Source: Pseudomonadota bacterium | GTDB taxonomy: Bacteria > Bdellovibrionota > UBA1018 > CAIMNF01 | Assembly (NCBI GenBank): GCA_027482725.1 | Contig: JAIXVT010000295.1 | Coordinates: 1 to 7,623 of the forward strand | Direction of reading: 5' to 3' | DNA length: 7,623 bases | In this document: piece after piece, positions 1 through 5,682 of the stretch | Layout: each line of letters opens with the position of its first letter | Position numbering within the stretch: the stretch's first letter is position 1 | Translations under genes and position numbers: made by a program | Notes under the pieces: model-generated | What the model saw: the letters and a program-made list of their open reading frames with translations, nothing else | The model's database searches: none | What the model was told of the DNA's origin: nothing

Positions 1-1
1 G

Positions 2-907
2 GCTTATCAGCAATATCCGGATGCTTTTATTCGCGCATTTATCATGCAGGAAAATGTCGGCAAAATTGCTGGAAACGGGAGCACCCCTTGGGGGTTGGTA
101 CGTGATTTTTTGCTGAATTCTTTCCCGGCACTGTTTATGGTCTTCTCTTTTTCGTTTCGTCTGGAGCGGCTCCATTCCATCCGGTGGAAAATCTTTTTGG
201 CCACGTCGCTTCCTTTTTTTGTCTTTTTTTTAGTTTTTCCCTACCGAGTCAGTACGTACCTTTTTCCGCTTACCCCCTGGCTTGCATTGATTTTGATCCA
301 AGCAAAGAGTCCTGAGTCTACAAAGACAAAAATACTCATGGGGACTCGAGGGGGGCTTTACGGGATTATGCTCCTGCTTGGTCTTGGGTTTTTTTTCTTT
401 TGGCAACACCACTGGATGACGTTTGTTACGTTTCTCATTCTTTTTGTGGCGTGTAGTGGTGTGGTTTTAGGGGTGATGCAGGAAAAGCTAGGCATGGTCC
501 TTTTGGGAGCGCTCTTGATGATCACGGGAATCCGGTCGGTGGGATTGGATTTAGGCGAATCGGATCTAGACCCTTTGCGCCAGCACATCGCCCAAAAAAT
601 GCCGACAAAAGTAGCCCTGGTGGTCCCGGAGCAAACCATTTGGAACGAATTTGGTTGGTTGAGCGTGGGGATTGGGCGCCCCGTTCAGCCCATTCGTCTT
701 GAGGACTCCGTTTTGTGGTCAGATCCAGATTCTTTGGTGATTTTTGATGAAGAGAGTCGTCCCGACTCACGATGGAAATGTGTGCCTTGGCCACGCTTAA
801 AAAAGCGGATTAAATTTCCTTGGAACGCGTTTTTAAACGGACGGGTTGATCGTGATGGTCCTGACGTGACAAGGTGGTATTCCATCTGTCAAATCAAAGG
901 AGTCTAA
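2..907 (+). CDS. ArnT/PMT-like polytopic membrane glycosyltransferase, C-terminal part (5' end outside window)
   Basis: The frame is open from the left edge (301 visible residues), so the ATG at 44 is probably internal. Visible residues 5-20 (YPDAF..AFIMQENVG) resemble the periplasmic segment of ArnT/PMT-type enzymes that usually reads hPDFF..FF..EHfgR. Residues 81-92 (YRVSTYLFPLTP) resemble the family's K-L-P-x-Y-hydrophobic-P element. Hydrophobic segments lie at about 33-51, 63-80, 84-100, 115-134, 137-158 and 162-180. A soluble tail of about 120 residues follows, as in ArnT, and would be periplasmic. Family members move a sugar from a polyprenyl-phosphate carrier to lipid A, protein or another acceptor in the inner membrane; the donor and acceptor here cannot be read from the sequence. 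The catalytic N-terminal loops are not in the window. The stop is one base before the next gene, suggesting co-transcription. Phe is encoded largely by TTT, giving long T runs. The family call is from pattern recognition only. Confidence 0.75.
   Translation, partial: AYQQYPDAFIRAFIMQENVGKIAGNGSTPWGLVRDFLLNSFPALFMVFSFSFRLERLHSIRWKIFLATSLPFFVFFLVFPYRVSTYLFPLTPWLALILIQAKSPESTKTKILMGTRGGLYGIMLLLGLGFFFFWQHHWMTFVTFLILFVACSGVVLGVMQEKLGMVLLGALLMITGIRSVGLDLGESDLDPLRQHIAQKMPTKVALVVPEQTIWNEFGWLSVGIGRPVQPIRLEDSVLWSDPDSLVIFDEESRPDSRWKCVPWPRLKKRIKFPWNAFLNGRVDRDGPDVTRWYSICQIKGV
896..902 (+). promoter_or_regulatory. Shine-Dalgarno site for the START-domain gene
   Basis: AAAGGAG lies inside the last codons of the upstream glycosyltransferase gene, six bases before the GTG at 909. 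It is a near-ideal site at normal spacing and supports GTG 909 as the start despite the one-base intergenic gap. Confidence 0.7.
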
Positions 908-908
908 G

Positions 909-1580
909 GTGAAAATAGCATTTTTGGTTTTTTTAAGTCTGCTCTCATTTACTGATGTACCTGCAAGTCCAAGCTTTCACGAGACCGATTGGGATTTGGT
1001 ATCAAGCGAACAGGGAATTCTCACTTACCAGCTCAAAAAAAGCCCATCAGATGCGGTGGTGTTTCGTGGGCAGGTGGATTTAGAGGCGGATCGTGTGACT
1101 GTTCTTTCGGTGATGAATTCTCCCGAGTTACGTGGATCTTGGATGGACGGAATTTTGAGTTCAGAAAAAGTACAGAGCTTGGATGGGTTCAACCGAATCG
1201 AGTACTACAAAATTCATGTTCCGTGGCCATTTCAAAATCGCGATTTTGTTTTTAAGGTTTCGGGGAATTGGGACAAAGAAAAAGATGTGGTTGATCTTAT
1301 GGCCGAAAGCACCACCCATCCGGATCGTCCTGAGCAAAGTGGAATCGTGAGAGGGAACATGGTTTGGGGCCGCACACGGGTATTCCCTGCCCAGGTTCCG
1401 GGTAAGGTCACTTTAGATTTATCGGCGGCTATTCAGCCTAAAGGCGTGGTCCCGTTGTGGTTGATCCGCCTTACCCAAAAAAATTGGCCAAGAAATACGC
1501 TGACAAAATTAAAAAAGGTGATTGAATCTAAGGACGCCCCACGTTCGGCTGAGATCGAGGCCTACTTCAAAGCCCCGTAG
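909..1580 (+). CDS. Secreted START-domain (lipid-binding fold) protein
   Basis: This 223-residue protein starts with GTG. It has a signal peptide: K2, a hydrophobic core at 3-15, and a plausible cleavage after V-P-A at 17-19. The mature part is a single START domain at about 27-215. The diagnostic stretch VPWPFQNRDFVF (104-115) matches the P-W-P-h-x-x-R-D-h-V motif of bacterial START proteins. The segment at about 177-203 (PKGVVPLWLIRL, then N-x-x-P-x-x-T-L-x-x-L) matches the C-terminal amphipathic helix that closes the cavity. START domains bind lipids or other hydrophobic ligands in a deep cavity. Many bacterial exported members have no known ligand, so only lipid or hydrophobic-ligand handling in the periplasm is inferred. 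The gene sits one base after a membrane glycosyltransferase gene and before two exported hydrolase genes, which fits an envelope role. Alternative: a member of the wider SRPBCC/Bet v1-like superfamily. The domain call is firm, the function open. Confidence 0.85.
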   Translation: MKIAFLVFLSLLSFTDVPASPSFHETDWDLVSSEQGILTYQLKKSPSDAVVFRGQVDLEADRVTVLSVMNSPELRGSWMDGILSSEKVQSLDGFNRIEYYKIHVPWPFQNRDFVFKVSGNWDKEKDVVDLMAESTTHPDRPEQSGIVRGNMVWGRTRVFPAQVPGKVTLDLSAAIQPKGVVPLWLIRLTQKNWPRNTLTKLKKVIESKDAPRSAEIEAYFKAP

Positions 1581-2766
1581 TCGCCGAGCGTTCGGGGGAA
1601 TATTCAACGCACTCTTTATCCTGGGGGGGATTATGGGGATCAATTTATTTATATTTGGGGTGATGCTATTGTTCGGCCAGGCAGGGGTTGCTCAATCCGT
1701 GCCTCCCGATGCCGTTGCCAAAACCGACCTGTGGCTTAATGTTCAGTTGCGGTGGGATACATCCTTGCAGTCCCAAGCATTTCAGTTTTGGGTCAATCAG
1801 CAAAAACAATTAGGTGGGCGGATCATTGTGGACCACGTTCAATCTCGGGGCGCAGAACTTTATCTGGATCCCGTGTTGCAGAACACTCTTGCTCAGTGGT
1901 CGCAGGATCAAGGCGTGCTGACGTTCGAACCCGGAGAAAGTTTGGTTACGGCAAACTATCCAAAATCGGCAGAAATTCGTGCAAAACAAGTGGGATTTGC
2001 TAAAGCATATCCCACATTGGTTAGAAATTTCAATTTGGGAGCCAGTGAAAAAGGTCAGCCGATTTTGGCTTCACGGATCACTTCGCAAAAAAATTTGGAT
2101 ACCAAACCTAAATTTAAATACATCGCCAATATGCACGGTGATGAAATTGTTGGGCGCGAGCTTTTGATTTTGTTTATGGGGTATTTGGTTAAAAATTACG
2201 GCAAAAATCAGCGAATTACTCGGCTGTTGGATGGGGTCGATTTGTGGCTGGTGCCTACCATGAACCCAGATGGTGCGGATATGCGATCAAGATTTAATGC
2301 CAAGGGCAAGGACCTCAACCGTTCATTCCCTGATTTCACCACAAATGATACGAATAATACCCCAGCAGGGCGCCCCGCAGAGGTGATGGCCATCATGAAG
2401 TTTCAAGCCATGATGCCGTTTAAACTATCTGCAAATTTTCACGGGGGCGCCGAAGTTGTAAACTACCCTTGGGATACGATGCCCGGAGACCATCCTGAAA
2501 AAATCAAGGTGATCCAAGCGTCTCAAGCCTATGCGGACCGGGTGGACTATTTTAAATCCCCGGAATTCCCTTTGGGCATTGTAAACGGGTACGCTTGGTA
2601 CGAAGTGGATGGTGGAATGCAAGATTGGTCGTGGTATTGGCACAAAGACCTCCAGTTGACGATCGAGCTTTCTCAAGAAAAATGGCCTCCTTACGAAAAG
2701 GTTTCCGAATACTTTAAGCAAAACGTGCAGGCCATGGTGGAACTCGTGGAGCGGGTGTTGCCTTGA
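1522..2766 (+). CDS. Exported M14 zinc carboxypeptidase (CPD/CPE/N-like, M14B type)
   Basis: The catalytic domain spans about 155-414 (numbered from TTG 1522). The zinc motif is HGDE at 205-208 (ligands H205 and E208) within a stretch typical of M14B. It is followed by PTMNPDG (245-251), DLNRSFPD (264-271, giving the N-R substrate carboxylate-binding pair), the third zinc ligand H307 in SANFHGG, WYEVDGGMQDW (359-369, Y360 being the likely substrate-binding Tyr) and the general base E382 in TIELS. All key residues are present. It should remove C-terminal residues from a peptide; basic specificity is usual in M14B but is not proven here. It ends soon after the catalytic Glu, so the transthyretin-like domain usual in M14B is absent. 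Residues 60-150 are not recognised and may be a prodomain. The start is uncertain. TTG 1522 gives an Arg-rich n-region before a long hydrophobic stretch (24-56), but overlaps the START gene by 59 bp and its SD-like AAGGTGA abuts the start. ATG 1633 follows a G-rich run but lacks a basic n-region. Confidence 0.9.
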   Translation: MNLRTPHVRLRSRPTSKPRSRRAFGGIFNALFILGGIMGINLFIFGVMLLFGQAGVAQSVPPDAVAKTDLWLNVQLRWDTSLQSQAFQFWVNQQKQLGGRIIVDHVQSRGAELYLDPVLQNTLAQWSQDQGVLTFEPGESLVTANYPKSAEIRAKQVGFAKAYPTLVRNFNLGASEKGQPILASRITSQKNLDTKPKFKYIANMHGDEIVGRELLILFMGYLVKNYGKNQRITRLLDGVDLWLVPTMNPDGADMRSRFNAKGKDLNRSFPDFTTNDTNNTPAGRPAEVMAIMKFQAMMPFKLSANFHGGAEVVNYPWDTMPGDHPEKIKVIQASQAYADRVDYFKSPEFPLGIVNGYAWYEVDGGMQDWSWYWHKDLQLTIELSQEKWPPYEKVSEYFKQNVQAMVELVERVLP

Positions 2767-4019
2767 AGAATTCCATAGAAAAACTGAGGACATGGCCTCT
2801 AGCGTGTGACGCGCTTAACGCCTTGTTTTTATGTTGGGTTGGAATACTTGTGGGAAATGCGCCTTCCGCCTTGGCTCAGTTTTTAAACCCTATTCCTCGC
2901 GAGTTTTCTGCGGAGTCGTTTGTGCCGGGGCAAAAGATTGTGCATCGTTTGGCCGTACATATTTTTCCCCATGATGGAGTTTATGCGATTCCTCAAGGAA
3001 GAGAATCCCAAATGGATCAGGTTACCTTACAAGGCGCACAACCTTGCCGTTGGTTTTCGGTGAGTCGAGTAAATGAGCCAGGCCGTTGGACCATGAATGC
3101 GGCGACCGTTCTGAAGGTTCAGAAAAAGTCTTCATTGATTTTGAGTGCAAAAAATTTTTCTACTCCGTTGGGATTTGATTGTGGAGAGTATTTTGATCTC
3201 CTACGGAAGGGGGGATTGAAAACCTATCGCTATTCGGGCTTGGGTGTCGCGTATCGTGATGGAAAAATTTTACGGGTGATTAATGTTTTAGATCTCGAGA
3301 CTTACTTGCGTGGCGTGGTGCCGTCCGAAGTCCCGATTTCTTGGTCCCTAGAGACACTAAAGGCCCAGGCCGTTGCCGCAAGAACGTATGCCGTAACCTC
3401 GGTGCTCATGAATTTACAAAATTTATCGCGTGCTTATGATGTCGTCGATACGGTGCAAGATCAGGTTTATGCGGGGGTTTCGGATCTTGCAGATTCTACC
3501 GACTTTGCGATCCAACAAACGCGACAGCAAATTTTACGTGATCGTCGGGATCAACCCATCATCGCGTATTTTTCTGCGGACAGCGGCGGGCATACCGAAG
3601 CTCCGGAAAATGTTTGGGGTCGGAGCTTGGAATATTTAGTGGCGAAGCCCGAAGTGTATACCCAAGATCCCATTCAGCCTCATTGGATTGCCGAGCGCTC
3701 CGCAAACCGCTTAGGCGCACCGATTACGGCATTGCGCATTTTGAAGCGAACGCCGGCCCAGCGAGTTGCTGAGATTGAAATTACTTATGGGCGTAAAAAG
3801 CGATCGGTAAAAATGTCAGGGCCCGAGTTTGCACGACGATTTCAGTTAAGAAGTCCTTGGTTTGATGTTCAAGTCCGTGGGGCTGTCCTTGTTTTTAACG
3901 GACGTGGATTTGGGCACGGCGTAGGAATGTCCCAGTGGGGTGCGAAAGCTTACGCCGACATGGGGTGGAGCTTTGAGCAGATCCTTAAGTTTTATTTTTC
4001 TGCTAATCTGGGGCTTTAG
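2763..4019 (+). CDS. Exported SpoIID/LytB-domain protein (putative peptidoglycan lytic transglycosylase)
   Basis: This 418-residue protein starts at a TTG overlapping the previous stop (TTGA). GGAG lies 11 bases upstream, in the carboxypeptidase gene. A signal peptide is likely: Lys/Arg in residues 2-9, hydrophobic core about 18-31, cleavage after S-A-L-A at 38. The SpoIID domain runs from about 165 to 415. The landmarks are YLRGVVPSE (181-189, with E189 the probable catalytic Glu), LKAQAVAARTYA (199-210), D-x-x-x-x-Q-V-Y-x-G (229-238), YFSADSGGHTEAPENVWG (269-286) and GRGFGHGVGMSQWGAKAYA (380-398). SpoIID is a lytic transglycosylase that cuts glycan strands already stripped of stem peptides; many non-sporulating bacteria carry the domain without a defined role. 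The Cys residues reported around the zinc site of Bacillus SpoIID are absent from the SGGHTE region, although H277 is kept. Coupling to a carboxypeptidase gene suggests joint action on the wall or on a septal or envelope substrate. Residues 40-165 are only weakly recognisable as the N-terminal part of such proteins. Confidence 0.93.
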   Translation: MKNSIEKLRTWPLACDALNALFLCWVGILVGNAPSALAQFLNPIPREFSAESFVPGQKIVHRLAVHIFPHDGVYAIPQGRESQMDQVTLQGAQPCRWFSVSRVNEPGRWTMNAATVLKVQKKSSLILSAKNFSTPLGFDCGEYFDLLRKGGLKTYRYSGLGVAYRDGKILRVINVLDLETYLRGVVPSEVPISWSLETLKAQAVAARTYAVTSVLMNLQNLSRAYDVVDTVQDQVYAGVSDLADSTDFAIQQTRQQILRDRRDQPIIAYFSADSGGHTEAPENVWGRSLEYLVAKPEVYTQDPIQPHWIAERSANRLGAPITALRILKRTPAQRVAEIEITYGRKKRSVKMSGPEFARRFQLRSPWFDVQVRGAVLVFNGRGFGHGVGMSQWGAKAYADMGWSFEQILKFYFSANLGL

Positions 4020-4048
4020 CGTTGAGGCTTTAAAGGAATTTTTTAGAC

Positions 4049-4052
4049 AGGA
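4049..4052 (+). promoter_or_regulatory. Shine-Dalgarno site choosing the GT2 start at 4061
   Basis: AGGA (in ACAGGAT) lies eight bases before the ATG at 4061 and would be partly used up by the alternative ATG at 4052. For ATG 4052 the nearest SD-like sequence (AAAGGA, 4032-4037) is 14 bases away, too far. This favours a product beginning MIAVVITTYN, the usual beginning of GT2 enzymes. Confidence 0.55.
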
Positions 4053-4060
4053 TGCTACCC

Positions 4061-4900
4061 ATGATCGCTGTGGTGATTACCACGTATAACAACCCAAAAA
4101 GTTTAGAACTATGTTTGTGGTCGTTAGCACAACAAACGGTAAAATCTTTCGAGGTGTTTATAGCCGATGATGGATCAGGGGATGAAACCCGTGATCTTAT
4201 TTTGCGTTTAAAGCGCGAATTGCCGTATGTGTTGACCCACCACTGGCACCCCGATCAGGGGTACCGTAAATCAAAAATCAACAACACGGTCTTTAGGCAA
4301 CTGGATGCTGTTAAGTATCCCATCACCGTGTGCTTAGACCACGACGTGATTGTTCATCCTGATTTTTTGGCGGATCACTTGCGCTACCACCAACAGCATC
4401 CAGGCCCGTTTTGTTTTATGGGGCGACGGATTGATTGTGGACCTAAACTTACCGCACAAATTGGACTATCCAATTTAACGCAAATTACAGCGGGATTAAG
4501 CTTGCTTTTATTGAGGTCTGCTTGGGTTGGGGATACCACACGGGTTTTGCGAGCACTCCGGATTACCGGGCCGGACTGGTTGTTGCGGATCATGAAGCGG
4601 GACCGCGTTTATGATGTGTTGGGCTCAAATTTTTCGGTCTCTACGCGCGCATTGTTTTGGGTAAACGGCTATAACGAGACTTTCCAGAGTTATTGGGGAG
4701 AAGACGGCGATTTATTTGTGCGCCTGCGCAATTCAGGGGTGCGCTGCTTTGGGCGCATCGGTGTCGCGTTGCAGTGGCATTTGTACCATAAGCGTTTAGA
4801 CGAGACCCCCGCCCACCGCGATCGCTACCAACAGTTGCTTGCGGATACCGACTATGTGCGGTGTGAGCGGGGGATGATCTCATTTCCATTGAAAACTTAA
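4061..4900 (+). CDS. GT2-family glycosyltransferase with galactosyltransferase-like C-terminal region
   Basis: From ATG 4061 this is a 279-residue soluble GT-A enzyme; an in-frame ATG at 4052 would add three residues. It begins IAVVITTYNNP, the nucleotide-binding first strand of GT2 enzymes. DDGS follows at 36-39 and the metal-binding DxD-type motif DHD at 93-95 (in CLDHDVIVHPDFL). GSNFS at 188-192 and NGYNETFQSYWGEDGDLFVRL at about 202-222 form the C-terminal acceptor/galactosyltransferase-like (Glyco_transf_7C-type) element with the WGED signature. HLYHKR at 240-245 ends the fold. Such enzymes move one sugar from a nucleotide sugar to an oligosaccharide at the cytoplasmic face of the membrane, often LPS core, O-antigen or capsule. 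The sugar and acceptor cannot be read here. There is no signal peptide or membrane segment. It follows the SpoIID gene by 41 bases without a visible terminator, so it may share the transcript and fits an envelope-glycan context. Confidence 0.92.
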   Translation: MIAVVITTYNNPKSLELCLWSLAQQTVKSFEVFIADDGSGDETRDLILRLKRELPYVLTHHWHPDQGYRKSKINNTVFRQLDAVKYPITVCLDHDVIVHPDFLADHLRYHQQHPGPFCFMGRRIDCGPKLTAQIGLSNLTQITAGLSLLLLRSAWVGDTTRVLRALRITGPDWLLRIMKRDRVYDVLGSNFSVSTRALFWVNGYNETFQSYWGEDGDLFVRLRNSGVRCFGRIGVALQWHLYHKRLDETPAHRDRYQQLLADTDYVRCERGMISFPLKT

Positions 4901-4947
4901 AGCGATGCCCTATCATGGGCTTAAATTAAAAACCAAGAATTTGTCGT

Positions 4948-4951
4948 GGAG
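4948..4951 (+). promoter_or_regulatory. Possible Shine-Dalgarno site for the unknown secreted protein
   Basis: GGAG sits 10 bases upstream of ATG 4962, slightly long but acceptable spacing. Together with the signal peptide it argues for the shorter start over ATG 4905. Confidence 0.4.
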
Positions 4952-4961
4952 TTTAAGTAGT

Positions 4962-5654
4962 ATGGTTGATCGAGTTTTTTTTCTGATTTGTTTTATTTTC
5001 CTAGGTTCTTTTTCTTACTCTAAGGCAGAGGCTAACGGGCTCGTTATTTTTTGTCAGAAGGCGCTTCAGGGTCTGAGAAATACTGTAAGTAAAGTTCCCC
5101 CTCAAGATAAAACGTCGACGTCCCCTATAGAATCTATTGCTTGGTGGGATCCGTCATTGAGCGTTGATGAGAGCCGTGTACAAATTCTTAAGGATTTCAT
5201 TACAGATTTAAATGAGAAAAAAGAATTAAGAGATATTGACGGACATAAAACAGCCCAGATTTTTGCCACTTACCGATCTGAGCTTGTATTCATGAGGTTC
5301 TTTTCTCGGTTTTATCGAAGAGTTCAGCTCTCTCCTGGAGTGGTGAACAATGGAGAATATGACTACTCGCCGTTGGAAAAAATTAAGGAGTCCCAAGGAC
5401 GGATAGAATCAACATTAAAAGAAGCAAACACTTATCTGACGGCTATTATCCCTCTGAATAATAATGGAGCAACAGCAGTCGAAGTGGCGGCCTTTAAAAA
5501 ACTCATCGAGCTTCTCTCAGGCTTATTAGAAAAAAGTAAGCTTATCGAAAGTGCAATGTGGGCTATTCCTAAAGACCTTGACGCCAGAAAATCGAGTAGA
5601 GAGTTTGACGATTGGTGCGTGCAAAACCGGCTAAGAGATATATTTGGCTTTTAG
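4962..5654 (+). CDS. Small secreted protein of unknown function
   Basis: I do not recognise a family. I chose ATG 4962 (230 residues) because it gives a clean signal peptide: V-D-R n-region, hydrophobic core VFFLICFIFLGSF (5-17), and cleavage near A-E-A at 22-24. GGAG lies 10 bases upstream at 4948-4951. The in-frame ATG at 4905, four bases after the GT2 stop, adds 19 residues but has only a weak SD. The mature protein looks mostly helical, with charged and amphipathic stretches at about 69-119 and 136-160 and a Leu-rich helix at 174-200. It has two cysteines (C31 and C218) near opposite ends, a possible disulfide. No lipobox, catalytic motif or repeat is visible. Two sampled 60-base lines (5161-5220 and 5221-5280) have 20 and 23 G+C, against 33 in a line of the preceding gene (4741-4800), so its base composition differs from its neighbour. 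It may be lineage-restricted or acquired. Confidence 0.7.
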   Translation: MVDRVFFLICFIFLGSFSYSKAEANGLVIFCQKALQGLRNTVSKVPPQDKTSTSPIESIAWWDPSLSVDESRVQILKDFITDLNEKKELRDIDGHKTAQIFATYRSELVFMRFFSRFYRRVQLSPGVVNNGEYDYSPLEKIKESQGRIESTLKEANTYLTAIIPLNNNGATAVEVAAFKKLIELLSGLLEKSKLIESAMWAIPKDLDARKSSREFDDWCVQNRLRDIFGF

Positions 5655-5682
5655 CGTGCCCCACCTATTTCAGCAATCCTTT
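5655..5682. other. 28-bp convergent gap between the unknown gene and glnN
   Basis: The two genes end facing each other across only 28 bp. I see no GC-rich hairpin followed by a T tract on either strand, so no intrinsic terminator can be supported. Transcripts may run into each other or end by another mechanism. Confidence 0.5.

Noticed and set aside
205..240. Dense T runs in the first gene
   Set aside because: They are Phe-rich membrane segments written in TTT codons, interrupted by other bases, and do not reach the length of the glnN tract.
2425..2793. 122-codon frame on the - strand opposite the carboxypeptidase
   Set aside because: The + strand codes for an intact M14 catalytic domain here; the - frame has His/Arg-rich shadow composition and no supporting SD or motif.
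4012..4032. Short direct repeat GGCTTTA at the end of the SpoIID gene and again 14 bases on
   Set aside because: Seven bases is within chance and there is no dyad or second context to support an operator or attachment site.
4020..4060. Possible terminator or promoter between the SpoIID and GT2 genes (T run at 4039-4044)
   Set aside because: No GC-rich stem precedes the T run, and no convincing -35/-10 pair is visible in 41 bases.
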